From positions 2,316-66,315 of the forward strand of contig JAULBX010017859.1 in the NCBI GenBank assembly GCA_032358255.1: a stretch of DNA of 64,000 nt, given 5' to 3'. Origin of the DNA: Heterotrichella gracilis. Lineage: Eukaryota; Sar; Xanthophyceae; Tribonematales; Xanthonemataceae. Positions within the stretch are counted from its first letter, which is position 1. Every line of letters begins with the position of its first letter. Position numbers and translations under genes: made by a program. The notes under the pieces are model-generated. The model did no database searches, was not told where the DNA came from, and worked only from the letters and a program-made list of their open reading frames with translations. Below are positions 27,886-36,526 of the stretch, one piece after another.

Positions 27886-28414
27886 TTCGGTGATGGGCTT
27901 TTTGATTGTTTCCTTTAACTAATGTACAAAAAAATGATACATGGTACAAATGAGATAGCTGTTTTTTGGAAGAGTATTTAGAAAGGAAGAACCTAGAAGC
28001 AAGAACCAAGAACAAAGAAACAAGAATCTAGAACCAAGTAGTTTAAGCTTAAAGCCCCCTAGTAAAGCCGAATTCGAATTAATCATAACGCTTAGTGTTT
28101 CTTAGTGTGCTATGTGTCTAAGTGGTCTCTCTTTTGTCTATTGCCCAATGGTAAGTGCCTAATCGAATTAACAATAACGCTTAGTGTTTCTTAGTGAGCT
28201 AAGTGTCTAAGTGGTCTCTCCTGCCAACTGCCATCTGCCTACTGCCAACTGCAACTGCCTCCTGCTACTACTTACTGCCATCTACCGCTTCGACTCCACT
28301 TCGGCTACGCTCAGTGCATCGCGCTCAGCGTCCGAGCCAACTATAAAGCATCCTAAATAAATCTTCGTGTTTCTAAGTGTTCTAAGTGTCTTAGTGGTTT
28401 ATTATTCCAACTAC
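27886..28414. other. Repeat-rich spacer without a gene
   Basis: No convincing gene. From the left: A/T-rich sequence; an array of AGAACCAAGAA-like units (about 27988-28042); two 57-bp direct repeats; a CTGCCAACTGCC-like array (about 28220-28290); a GCTTCGACT...CTCAGTG element (about 28288-28335); and a third, looser copy of the CTTAGTG...TAAGTGTC phrase (about 28364-28402). Low complexity and repeat purity vary, so assembly here could be compressed. Confidence 0.7.
28075..28220. repeat. Two 57-bp direct repeats, 89-bp period
   Basis: 28075-28131 and 28164-28220 match at 53 of 57 positions by my own comparison. Core phrase TAACGCTTAGTGTTTCTTAG, then GTGTCTAAGTGGTCTCTC. A diverged relative is at 39556-39605. 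Confidence 0.85.
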
Positions 28415-29755
28415 CTACTGCCTCGGCATTCCCTTTGGCATACTGCGCATCATTTTGGCCATGGCGTTTTTATCGTTCATCATGCGCATCATTTTGCGGG
28501 TTTCTTCAAATTGTTTTAATAATTTGTTTACTTCCTGCACACCTTGTCCGCTTCCTTTTGCCAAACGCTGTCTGCGAGAACCATTCAGTAATTCAGGCTG
28601 ACTTCTTTCAGCCGGGGTCATGCTAAAAATGATGGCTTCAATTCCTTTAAAGGCATTGTCATCAATGTCCATATTCTTTACAGCCTTACCCATTCCCGGA
28701 ATCATGCCAACGAGGTCTTTGATGTTCCCCATTTTTTTGATTTGATGCAATTGATTTAAAAAATCATTAAAATCAAATTTATTGGTAGCAATTTTTTTAT
28801 TGAGTTTACGCGCTTCTTCTTCGCTGAACTGCTCTTGAGCACGTTCTACCAAAGTAACCACGTCGCCCATTCCTAAAATACGGTCGGCCATACGCTCCGG
28901 ATAAAATACATCCAGAGCTTCCATTTTTTCGCCGGTACCAATAAATTTAATGGGTTTATTGACCACGCTCTTAATTGATAGGGCCGCACCACCGCGGGTA
29001 TCTCCATCTAGTTTGGTTAAAATGACACCATCAAAATCTAATTTATCATTAAAGGCTTTCGCAGTATTCACAGCATCCTGACCGGTCATACTATCCACCA
29101 CAAATAAGATCTCATTAGGCTTAACCGCTTTTTTGAGTTCGGTGATTTCGGTCATCATGAGTTCATCAATGGCTAAACGGCCCGCTGTATCTATCAATAC
29201 AACTGAGTTACCGTTTTCTTTCGCTTGTTTAATTGCCGCTTCAGCAATCTTGATCGGATTTTTTTCTTCCTTATTACTAAATACTTCAACACCAATTTGC
29301 TCTCCTAATACATGTAACTGATCCACAGCAGCCGGACGATACACGTCACAAGCCACCATCAAAGGTTTTTTACCTTTTTTAGTTTTTAAATAATTGGCCA
29401 GTTTTCCGGTAAAGGTTGTTTTACCGGAACCTTGTAAACCACTCATTAAAATAATGGTTGGATTGCCGCCTAAATAAATATCTTCCTTAGTGCCGCCCAT
29501 TAAATTGGCCAGCTCATCGTGCGTGATCTTTACAAGCAGTTGTCCGGGAGATACCGCTGTAAGCACATTCTGGCCCAAAGCTTTTTCCTTCACACTATCG
29601 GTAAATGATTTGGCAACTTTATAGTTAACGTCAGCGTCCAGTAAGGCTTTTCTAACTTCTTTCAGCGTTTCGGCAACGTTTATTTCAGTGATCTTACCTT
29701 GCCCTTTTAATACCTTAAATGCGCGGTCCAGATTATCCTGTAAATTATTGAACAT
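28415..29755 (-). CDS. ffh: Signal recognition particle protein Ffh
   Basis: 446 residues from ATG 29755; an upstream in-frame ATG at 29782 adds nine residues not typical of Ffh. N domain (about 1-90), G domain with P-loop SGLQGSGKTTFTGK near 105-117, DTAGR near 188, TKLDGDTRGG near 247, and a C-terminal Met-rich M domain (about 300-440) ending MMRSMPKGMPRQ. With 4.5S RNA it targets nascent membrane and secreted proteins to FtsY, encoded 3 kb away. The last codons run into the repeat-rich spacer and the stop TAG lies in a CTGCC-type repeat. It is divergent from ribD. Confidence 0.97.
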   Translation of the reverse strand: MFNNLQDNLDRAFKVLKGQGKITEINVAETLKEVRKALLDADVNYKVAKSFTDSVKEKALGQNVLTAVSPGQLLVKITHDELANLMGGTKEDIYLGGNPTIILMSGLQGSGKTTFTGKLANYLKTKKGKKPLMVACDVYRPAAVDQLHVLGEQIGVEVFSNKEEKNPIKIAEAAIKQAKENGNSVVLIDTAGRLAIDELMMTEITELKKAVKPNEILFVVDSMTGQDAVNTAKAFNDKLDFDGVILTKLDGDTRGGAALSIKSVVNKPIKFIGTGEKMEALDVFYPERMADRILGMGDVVTLVERAQEQFSEEEARKLNKKIATNKFDFNDFLNQLHQIKKMGNIKDLVGMIPGMGKAVKNMDIDDNAFKGIEAIIFSMTPAERSQPELLNGSRRQRLAKGSGQGVQEVNKLLKQFEETRKMMRMMNDKNAMAKMMRSMPKGMPRQ

Positions 29756-29779
29756 GATATAATTTGTTATTTTAGACCG

Positions 29780-29787
29780 CAAATTTA
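29780..29787 (-). promoter_or_regulatory. Probable -7 element of ffh
   Basis: Minus-strand TAAATTTG, 25 bp before the ffh ATG, in the 62-bp space shared with ribD. No clean -33 element. Confidence 0.45.
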
Positions 29788-29817
29788 AGAAATTGAATGT
29801 AATTTTAGGCGGAAAGA

Positions 29818-30861
29818 ATGAATCAGGAATACTTTATGCAAAGAGCCATTGATCTGGCCAAAAAAGGCTGGCCCATGGTTGCCCCCAATCCAATGGTAGG
29901 ATGCGTCATTGTGCATAAAGATCAGATCGTGGCAGAAGGATTTCATCAGCAATATGGGCAAGCGCATGCAGAAGTGAATGCTATTAAGAACCTTCCGGAT
30001 ACTTTTTCTCCTGAAGCATGTGATTTGTATGTGACCCTTGAACCTTGCGCTCATCATGGAAAAACACCTCCCTGTGCCGACCTAATTATGGCAAAAGGAT
30101 TTAAAAAGGTGATCATTGCTTGCAAAGACCCTAATCCTTTAGTAGCAGGAAATGGCATAAAAAAACTGCAGGCTGCAGGAATTGAGGTCACGGTAGGCGT
30201 TTTGGAAAAGGAAGCCAGGCAATTAAATAAACGATTTATCACTTATTTTGAAAAAAAACGACCTTATATTTATTTAAAGTGGGCTCAAACAGCTGACGGG
30301 TATATTAGTAAATTACCATTGCCTGCTTTGCGCGCAGATAATTTGATCAGTGGCGAAGCTGCCCAAAAAAGGGTGCACTCCTTAAGGGCTCAAACCATGG
30401 GCATTTTTGTCGGAAAAAACACCGTGCTGAATGATAATCCCCATTTAACCACCCGTTTGGTAGCCGGAAAGAATCCCATCCGGATCTTTATTGATAAACA
30501 CCTGGAGGTTCCCACTAATTATCATATTTACAATAAAGAAGCGGAAACCATTGTATTTAATGGTCTTAAAGATGCCGAAGAAGGAAATGTTTTATTCATC
30601 AAGCTGGAATTTAAAGACAATGTGCTTTTAACAATTCTTAATAAATTATACGACAAAAACATTCAGAGCCTTTTGGTAGAAGGCGGGGCCGGACTTCTGC
30701 ATGAATTTTTGGAGCAAGGTATTTGGGATGAATTATTGATCTTTGAAAACCCTCACTTGGAGTTCAGGCAAGGATTAAGGGCTCCGGAAATGGGTTTACC
30801 TGCTAAATTTGAGATGGTGGGTGAGGACAGATTATATAAGGTGATAAAGGCAAAAAATTAG
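29818..30861 (+). CDS. ribD: Riboflavin biosynthesis protein RibD (deaminase/reductase)
   Basis: 347 residues. N-terminal deaminase domain with the zinc motif HAEVNA (50-55) and PC...PC cysteines (Cys77 and Cys86), followed by the C-terminal reductase domain (about 150-345; WAQTADGYISK, GKNTVLNDNPHLTTRL, LLVEGGAGLLHEF). It deaminates and then reduces the pyrimidine intermediate of riboflavin synthesis, in the cytoplasm. No other rib gene is nearby and I see no FMN riboswitch in the 62-bp divergent gap. It is divergent from ffh. Confidence 0.96.
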   Translation: MNQEYFMQRAIDLAKKGWPMVAPNPMVGCVIVHKDQIVAEGFHQQYGQAHAEVNAIKNLPDTFSPEACDLYVTLEPCAHHGKTPPCADLIMAKGFKKVIIACKDPNPLVAGNGIKKLQAAGIEVTVGVLEKEARQLNKRFITYFEKKRPYIYLKWAQTADGYISKLPLPALRADNLISGEAAQKRVHSLRAQTMGIFVGKNTVLNDNPHLTTRLVAGKNPIRIFIDKHLEVPTNYHIYNKEAETIVFNGLKDAEEGNVLFIKLEFKDNVLLTILNKLYDKNIQSLLVEGGAGLLHEFLEQGIWDELLIFENPHLEFRQGLRAPEMGLPAKFEMVGEDRLYKVIKAKN

Positions 30862-30972
30862 TCTAGGAGCTTCCATTTTGGTTATAAGCTGAGGTTTTTG
30901 GAGCCATTTTAGCCCTTCATAAAGCTTAAAACCCAAAAAAGAGCGATTATTTCGAATTAAATGCCTGAATAG

Positions 30973-31004
30973 TTTGGTATATTAATTTACTTGGAGTATA
31001 TTTG
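30973..31004 (+). promoter_or_regulatory. Promoter of the rpmB-rpmG-DUF4295 unit
   Basis: TTTG at 30973-30976, 20 nt, TATATTTG at 30997-31004: full match to the consensus. The rest of the 187-bp spacer after ribD holds nothing I can name. Confidence 0.8.
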
Positions 31005-31048
31005 CGTCCCTTTTTAGAGGATATTAATTAAAGTAAAAGTATTATAAC

Positions 31049-31285
31049 ATGTCACGTATTTGTCAGTTAACAGGAAAAAAAGCGATGGGTGGAAACAAAG
31101 TATCGTTTTCAAACACTAAAACCCGTCGTCAGTTTAAAGTGAATTTAAAGCGCAAGCGTTTCTTTATTCCGGAAACCAATGAGTGGATCGTATTACGCGT
31201 TTCTACTTCAGCGATCAAAAATATTAACAAAAAAGGCATCAGTGCCTGCTTAAAAGAAGCCAAAGCAAACGGCCTTTTAGCATAA
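31049..31285 (+). CDS. rpmB: Large ribosomal subunit protein bL28
   Basis: 78 residues with the bL28 pattern: SRICQLTGKKAMGGNKVSFSN, then KTRRQFKVNLKRKRFFIPE and a basic C-terminus. Cytoplasmic 50S subunit protein. First of three small genes (rpmB-rpmG-DUF4295) under one promoter, spaced by 20 bp from rpmG. This order is typical of Bacteroidota. Confidence 0.96.
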   Translation: MSRICQLTGKKAMGGNKVSFSNTKTRRQFKVNLKRKRFFIPETNEWIVLRVSTSAIKNINKKGISACLKEAKANGLLA

Positions 31286-31305
31286 TTTTAAATAAGTAAA
31301 GCGTC

Positions 31306-31488
31306 ATGGCAAAAAAAGGAAATAGAATCCAGGTAATTTTAGAGTGTACCGAGCATAAAGAAAGCGGTAAACCGGGAACTTCTCGTTATATCACTACTAA
31401 AAACAAAAAGAACACAACTGAGCGTATTGAGTTGAAAAAATACAACTCTGTATTAAAACGCATGACTGTTCATAAGGAAATAAAGTAA
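31306..31488 (+). CDS. rpmG: Large ribosomal subunit protein bL33, zinc-free form
   Basis: 60 residues, [20 protein letters not shown]...[22 protein letters not shown]. The family has two forms; the zinc-ribbon cysteine pairs are absent (only one Cys remains), so this is the C-minus, zinc-independent type. It belongs between rpmB and the DUF4295 gene. Confidence 0.95.
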   Translation: MAKKGNRIQVILECTEHKESGKPGTSRYITTKNKKNTTERIELKKYNSVLKRMTVHKEIK

Positions 31489-31560
31489 AAAAGTTAAAAT
31501 GTTATACGTGAATAGTTAAACGTATAAACCTTAACTTATAACCAATAACACTAAGAAAAA

Positions 31561-31716
31561 ATGGCAAAGAAAGTAGTTGCAACATTAAAAAGCGGTAAAG
31601 GAAAAGACTTTACTAAAGTAATTAAAATGGTAAGATCTGAAAAAACAGGTGCTTACAATTTCAAAGAAGAGATCGTTCACAACGATCACATCGCCGATTT
31701 TTTAAAATCGAAATAA
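31561..31716 (+). CDS. DUF4295-family small protein (possible ribosomal protein)
   Basis: 51 codons, ATG 31561 to TAA 31716, MAKKVVATLKSGKGKDF, then TKVIKMVRSEKTGAYNFKEE and a Lys-rich end. DUF4295 is a Bacteroidota family almost always found behind rpmB-rpmG, and its size and charge fit a ribosomal protein. I recall a Bacteroidota-specific protein bL38 in the Flavobacterium johnsoniae ribosome and suspect they are the same, but cannot verify that here. A terminator follows directly. Confidence 0.85.
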   Translation: MAKKVVATLKSGKGKDFTKVIKMVRSEKTGAYNFKEEIVHNDHIADFLKSK

Positions 31717-31743
31717 TTTAAGATCATTATGATTTTTTGTAAG

Positions 31744-31780
31744 AATTCTTTCCTTCTTAAAGGAAAGAATTTTTTATTTT
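31744..31780 (+). terminator. Terminator after rpmB-rpmG-DUF4295
   Basis: Perfect 12-bp stem AATTCTTTCCTT (31744-31755) / AAGGAAAGAATT (31760-31771), loop CTTA, T-rich tail. It lies before the SIMPL-ftsY pair. Confidence 0.9.
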
Positions 31781-31808
31781 TAGACCTTTCATATTCAAAC
31801 ATTCCGCT

Positions 31809-32543
31809 ATGAACAAATCAAAAATAATTGCCGCTTTACTCATTGCTTTAGCAGTAGTTTGGGCTTCTTACAATTTGTCAAAAAGCTGGACCAAAACCCA
31901 TTATACCTATCAAAATTTAACCGTTACCGGCTTGGGTACTAAAGATTTTACAAGTGATTTAATTGTTTGGCGTGCTTCTTTTATGCGTAACGCGGCTTCA
32001 TTAGCAGAAACCAACAAATTAATAAAAGCTGATAATGAATTGATCAAAGATTTCTTAAAGAAAAAAGGGATCAACGAAAAGGAAATAAGTTTTACCACCG
32101 TGCAGGTGTTTCGTAATTACAAGAATTTATACAATACCGCCGGTAACATTAGTGGTAGTTTGTTTGACGGATTTAACATCTCACAAACCGTGGTAGTTGA
32201 AAGTAAAAACTTAGAGGCAGTTGAAAAAATGAGCAGCGAAATTAGCGATGTGATTGAAAGAGGTGTTGAGTTAACTGCGCAAGAGCCCGATTATTATTAC
32301 ACCAAATTAAAAGATCTTAAAATTGAATTACTCAAACAAGCCACCGAGGATGCCTTTTTACGAGCACAAACCATCGCTACAAATGCAAAGAGTAGTGTAG
32401 GGGCATTAAAAAATGCGAGTATGGGCATATTTCAAATTACCGGACAAAATTCAAATGAAGATTATTCCTGGGGAGGATCTTTTAATACCAAAGCTAAATT
32501 CAAAACAGCGAATATTACCGTAAAGCTGGAATTTGATCTATAA
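31809..32543 (+). CDS. SIMPL-domain (DUF541) membrane-anchored protein
   Basis: 244 residues. A single N-terminal TM or signal anchor (about 5-25) is followed by a SIMPL/DUF541 domain (about 38-244; the pattern VTGLGTKDFTSDLIVWRASF, SFTTVQVFRNYKN, then a C-terminal TANITVKLEFDL). SIMPL proteins are periplasmic, of unclear function, some linked to stress or the cell envelope. It lies between the bL28-bL33 unit and ftsY and ends 5 bp before ftsY, so the two are probably cotranscribed. Confidence 0.85.
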   Translation: MNKSKIIAALLIALAVVWASYNLSKSWTKTHYTYQNLTVTGLGTKDFTSDLIVWRASFMRNAASLAETNKLIKADNELIKDFLKKKGINEKEISFTTVQVFRNYKNLYNTAGNISGSLFDGFNISQTVVVESKNLEAVEKMSSEISDVIERGVELTAQEPDYYYTKLKDLKIELLKQATEDAFLRAQTIATNAKSSVGALKNASMGIFQITGQNSNEDYSWGGSFNTKAKFKTANITVKLEFDL

Positions 32544-32548
32544 TTATT

Positions 32549-33499
32549 ATGAGTTTTTTTTCAAAATTATTTACCAAAGAAAACAAAGAAAGCCTTGATC
32601 AGGGTTTGTCTAAGACCAAAGAAAGTTTTTTTGGAAAGTTAAGCAAGGCCATTGTGGGCAAAAGCACCGTTGATGCGGAAGTTCTCGATAATTTGGAGGA
32701 GGTTCTTATTAGCGGTGACGTTGGTGTAAATACCACAGTGAAGATCATTAAGCGCATTGAAGATCGGGTGAAACGCGATAAGTATGTTGGATCTACCGAA
32801 TTAAATAAGGTTCTGAAAGAAGAAATTGTGGGTCTCTTATTAGAAAACAATAGATCCACCACTCATTTTGCCGATCCACTCACCCATAAACCACACGTGA
32901 TATTGGTTGTGGGCGTAAATGGTGTAGGAAAAACAACCAGCATAGGCAAGATCGCTTATCAGTACAAACAAGCCGGTAAATCGGTTATTTTGGGCGCGGC
33001 AGATACCTTTAGGGCTGCTGCAGTTGATCAGTTGATCATTTGGAGCGAAAGGGTAGGAGTGCCTATTGTGCACCAGGGCATGGGAGCAGATCCTGCCAGT
33101 GTAGCCTTCGATACCTTAAGCAGCGCTAAAGCCAAAGATGCCGATGTGGTGATCATTGATACGGCCGGTCGTTTACATAACAAAGTGAATTTGATGAATG
33201 AATTGACCAAGATCAAAAATGTGATGAAAAAGGTTGTTCCGGATGCACCGCACGAAGTACTCTTGGTATTAGATGGCAGTACCGGTCAAAATGCCATTGA
33301 ACAATGTAAACAATTTACTGCCGCCACCGATGTAACGGCTTTGGCTGTGACGAAACTGGACGGTACCGCTAAAGGTGGCGTGGTGATAGGTATTTCAGAT
33401 GAATTTAAGATCCCGGTTAAATACATTGGCGTAGGCGAAAAAATGACCGATCTGCAGGTATTTGTGCCAACGGAATTTGTGGATTCTTTGTTTAGCTAG
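32549..33499 (+). CDS. ftsY: Signal recognition particle receptor FtsY
   Basis: 316 residues: a short N domain and a G domain with GVNGVGKTTSIGK near 124-136, DTFRAAAVDQL near 150, DTAGR near 205 and TKLDGTAKGG near 268. It docks the ribosome-SRP complex on the inner membrane and, with Ffh (28415), drives cotranslational insertion. The acidic N-terminal A domain of some FtsY proteins is reduced here to about 30 residues, which is usual in this phylum. A 5-bp gap to the SIMPL gene upstream. Confidence 0.96.
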   Translation: MSFFSKLFTKENKESLDQGLSKTKESFFGKLSKAIVGKSTVDAEVLDNLEEVLISGDVGVNTTVKIIKRIEDRVKRDKYVGSTELNKVLKEEIVGLLLENNRSTTHFADPLTHKPHVILVVGVNGVGKTTSIGKIAYQYKQAGKSVILGAADTFRAAAVDQLIIWSERVGVPIVHQGMGADPASVAFDTLSSAKAKDADVVIIDTAGRLHNKVNLMNELTKIKNVMKKVVPDAPHEVLLVLDGSTGQNAIEQCKQFTAATDVTALAVTKLDGTAKGGVVIGISDEFKIPVKYIGVGEKMTDLQVFVPTEFVDSLFS

Positions 33500-33513
33500 T
33501 TTTTTCGACACAA

Positions 33514-34281
33514 CTAGTAATAGGTATAGTCATAAATGTAATTAATAACACCTGCAGTAATACTAGTAAATTTAATGGGGTAGTTTTGGTTATCGTAGAT
33601 GTAGGTATAATTTGTGGTTTCCGTTATACTTGTTCCACCCGTATATAGTTTTTTTACAGAACTTGTAATTTCATTCTGATTTCTATAGGAGAAAAAGGTA
33701 TTGAGGTAAGCGCTAGAAAGGTCCGCTTTTGTACCAAAGTAATTAATTGTTCTCTGAAGAATGACATTGCTTGAGTCAAAGCTTATGACTGAATCGATAT
33801 TGCTTACGTAAAATGATTTTTCCAAACCATTATACTTATAAGCATTCGTTATAATCATATTGCCATTTTTTGAATAAAAGCTTGTGTCAGCGCGACCATT
33901 TTCAAATTTATCACATGACATGACTAAGAATTGGTTTGAGTCATAGAAATAGTCTACTTCAAAATTCATAGAACTTTGAACTATTTTAATTACTTTATTA
34001 GAAGTGTTGTATTTGTAGGTTGCTAATGAGTCGTCGCGGCGTGTTTGCCATTGCCCTCCCACCAGGTTACTATCTGAAAGACTTACATGGTTTAAGCGAT
34101 TAAATCCGTCGTAATGATAGTTGAATACACTTTTTGTATAAACTATTCCATTATTAAAGTAGCTAATACGGATGGTCTTGATCCTTTCGGAGTGATTTAT
34201 TGTTGCTTCTTCCGTTTTTTTATCTTTTTTACAGGCAAAGAGTAATAGAAAAGTAGTTGCTATAAGTAGATGGGTTTTCAT
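33514..34281 (-). CDS. Secreted lipoprotein with YD-like repeats
   Basis: 255 residues. Signal peptide with lipobox LFAC (Cys17). The mature protein is rich in short strands with aromatic-Asp pairs (YHYDGFNRLNHVSLSDS, YKYNTSNKVIKI, YIYDNQNYPIKF), resembling YD-repeat or DUF4595-type surface proteins. Function unknown. It is convergent with ftsY, with only 14 bp between the stop codons, and followed by the carboxypeptidase-regulatory gene 28 bp upstream on the same strand, so these two may be one unit. Confidence 0.78.
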   Translation of the reverse strand: MKTHLLIATTFLLLFACKKDKKTEEATINHSERIKTIRISYFNNGIVYTKSVFNYHYDGFNRLNHVSLSDSNLVGGQWQTRRDDSLATYKYNTSNKVIKIVQSSMNFEVDYFYDSNQFLVMSCDKFENGRADTSFYSKNGNMIITNAYKYNGLEKSFYVSNIDSVISFDSSNVILQRTINYFGTKADLSSAYLNTFFSYRNQNEITSSVKKLYTGGTSITETTNYTYIYDNQNYPIKFTSITAGVINYIYDYTYY

Positions 34282-34309
34282 AATTTTTATTTATTCAAAT
34301 ATAAAGTAA

Positions 34310-36076
34310 TTATTTAAGTTGAAAAATGGCCATATTATCTAACCCTAAATTTTCTTTCACATAAGCATTCCACTTCTCCAGCGCTTTCTTTTTAGTACCT
34401 CTTTCCACTTCCGAAAAGTAGTCTTTGCTTTGGATCTCCAGATTCTTAATACTTTTCTTATAGATCACATCCATTTCTTGTGCTGTTAATTTTTTTTGAG
34501 AGAGTGTTTTTTCCATTTTTCTTCGTTCAATTTCAAACAGATCAAAATAAATGTTGATGAAACAATTGGTCTCAGGCTCTTCCGGCAGATTATAAAAGGT
34601 TTCATATACGTCGAAAACAGCAGCAGAATAGTGCTGTATAGAATCAGCCATCGGATTTAGATCTAAAAACAACTGGGCTTTGATCTGATATAAGGAAGAG
34701 CGAATCGTTTGCCCATTGCCGGGATTCGTTGAGATGGTATCATTGATGATCTTATCTTTTTTTAATGAAATGCGTTTTTTTTCTGACCAAAGAAGATAGT
34801 TATTCTCAAAAAACTTACCACCCTTCATCATCATAAAGTTTGAACTTTGTCCGTTCTGGAAGTTTAAGAGAAATCCGTTCTTCTTGAAATACTGAATGCC
34901 CTTCTTCATATTTTGAGAATAAACAATGCCGGTATTGGCAGTCCAAAAGCCTTCATTATAGCTTAAAGAAGCGATCTTTTTATAATCACTGAATTCTTTA
35001 TCATAATAAAAATAAGGAAGAATAAAGACTTTGTCATGGTCATAAAAATGCATGAGTCCTTTGCTCGATACCCTGTAACTAGTGTCTTTGTTTGGGTTTA
35101 AGAGGGATTTATTATGAGGATGGTGATAGAGTAATTGATAATTAAAATCAATGTGTTCTAAGACAGCATCTCCATTTTTGATGAAGTAAGATTTATTGAT
35201 CTGAAGTGACACATCGTCCACACTGCCTTCTCCTTTAAATAGAGGCAAGAAGGGGTGTTTACGAGTGTTGGAAACCCTCAGACTTACTTTTTGAAGCAGT
35301 CCGGTGTTTTGTTCAATCCATACCTCACCACTAAAATAATTGCCATTATCTTCTATGGGGCTAAACTCCAGGTGGATCAATTTAGTTTCATCCTCACTTA
35401 AAGAAAGAAACTTAAGCCGGTAGGTTTTTTTTAATTGACGTTTTGAATACTCAAATGGATTTTTCGGTAAGTCCGAATTTCCGCCAATGAGATTAATAAA
35501 GGTAAAAGCCTTTGAAATATTGGCATTCACAAAAAAACGATCGTTGTATGGAGCCATCCCAACACGCCCGTTCTTAAAGTCGAGCGAGCGCAATGAAGAT
35601 TGATTAAAAGTACTGTTATAGTAACATTCAAGGAGTTCTACTGCTTGCTCTGCAATAAAACTTTCTAAAACAAAATAGGTTTTGGAAGTGTTCAGTTTAG
35701 AATCTATGATCTTTTTCCGACAGGTTTCAAAGATCTCATATAAAAAATCATCCTTGTCATAAATCACTACTTCCTCTAAATTAAATTCTGATACCTCCAG
35801 AAAAATGACCGGATCATTTAAAAACGCATTCAAGGCAAGACGCTTTCGTTTATAGCCAATACAAGAAATTAAAAGAGTATCTGTTTTGCTTTGTGAATTG
35901 AGTTGAAATACTCCTTCCTCATTGCTGATGCAGCCTTGAGCCTTACCTTTGAAGGCAATGGCGCAAAACGGAACCGGCTGTTTCGTTTTCGAATCTTTTA
36001 CAACGCCTTGGTAATTTAATTGCGCAGAGAAATAAAATGAAGAAAAAAGGAATAGTATAATGATCCCATTCTTCAT
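34310..36076 (-). CDS. Secreted protein with carboxypeptidase-like regulatory domain
   Basis: 588 residues. Signal peptide (FSSFYFSAQ) followed by an N-terminal beta-sandwich (about 22-105; LNYQGVVKDSKTKQPVPFCAIAF, then GCISNEEGVFQL and LLISCIGYKRKR), the CarboxypepD_reg-like domain found in front of many Bacteroidota outer-membrane proteins. The rest (about 110-588) has long helical and strand regions and no recognised enzyme motif; no TonB-receptor plug or barrel is obvious. Probably a surface or periplasmic protein of unknown role. Last two genes of the region face toward 33514. Confidence 0.8.
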   Translation of the reverse strand: MKNGIIILFLFSSFYFSAQLNYQGVVKDSKTKQPVPFCAIAFKGKAQGCISNEEGVFQLNSQSKTDTLLISCIGYKRKRLALNAFLNDPVIFLEVSEFNLEEVVIYDKDDFLYEIFETCRKKIIDSKLNTSKTYFVLESFIAEQAVELLECYYNSTFNQSSLRSLDFKNGRVGMAPYNDRFFVNANISKAFTFINLIGGNSDLPKNPFEYSKRQLKKTYRLKFLSLSEDETKLIHLEFSPIEDNGNYFSGEVWIEQNTGLLQKVSLRVSNTRKHPFLPLFKGEGSVDDVSLQINKSYFIKNGDAVLEHIDFNYQLLYHHPHNKSLLNPNKDTSYRVSSKGLMHFYDHDKVFILPYFYYDKEFSDYKKIASLSYNEGFWTANTGIVYSQNMKKGIQYFKKNGFLLNFQNGQSSNFMMMKGGKFFENNYLLWSEKKRISLKKDKIINDTISTNPGNGQTIRSSLYQIKAQLFLDLNPMADSIQHYSAAVFDVYETFYNLPEEPETNCFINIYFDLFEIERRKMEKTLSQKKLTAQEMDVIYKKSIKNLEIQSKDYFSEVERGTKKKALEKWNAYVKENLGLDNMAIFQLK

Positions 36077-36103
36077 GCTATTTTTTTTAAGAAAATAAAC
36101 GGT

Positions 36104-36448
36104 TTAATTTTTTAAGCTTAAAGCGCCTACCGTAATGTCGTTTGATTTACAAAATTTGATCAGACGCATTTCCGCATCCACCTTTTCTTTTTCGGCAGCG
36201 GCATGTTCTGAATCCCATAATACGCGTGCCTTGTCGTATTTCTCCTTATCGTTTTGAATTCGATCGGCTTTTATGAACGCATCAAATAAAGAGTTAATAA
36301 CGACCAGAGCGTCTTCACTTTTTACTTTTAGTTTATCTAACAAATCACCTCGTTTTTTGAAACTGATCATGTCGTTAGTTGGAATTTCGTAGTGCTCAGC
36401 AAAACGATAAAGGTACTGCATCAAAACATTTTTAGTGTCGTTATCCAT
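36104..36448 (-). CDS. Small cytoplasmic protein of unknown function
   Basis: 114 residues from the ATG at 36448; a longer reading would overlap the divergent serine-hydrolase gene and is rejected. No signal peptide or TM. Sequence is helical and charged (MDNDTKNVLMQYLYRFAEHYEIPTND..., DALVVINSLFDAFIKADRIQNDKEKYDKARVLWDSEHAAAEKEKVDAEMRLIKF). It could be a coiled-coil or regulatory partner. I do not recognise it. It lies 27 bp after the gene at 34310 read on the minus strand, so it is upstream of that gene in transcription. Confidence 0.55.
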   Translation of the reverse strand: MDNDTKNVLMQYLYRFAEHYEIPTNDMISFKKRGDLLDKLKVKSEDALVVINSLFDAFIKADRIQNDKEKYDKARVLWDSEHAAAEKEKVDAEMRLIKFCKSNDITVGALSLKN

Positions 36449-36526
36449 AAGAGTCTTTTTTTTAGATGAAAATGATTTGCAATAATCGTGATGGTTTATG
36501 ACTAGAAATATAGCTATTTTTATTAC

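Noticed and set aside
28060-28423. CRISPR array
   Set aside because: The repeats differ in length and sequence, have no regular spacers, and no cas gene is in the window.
29756-29817. FMN riboswitch before ribD
   Set aside because: The gap to the divergent ffh is only 62 bp, too short for the RFN element, and no matching motif is visible.
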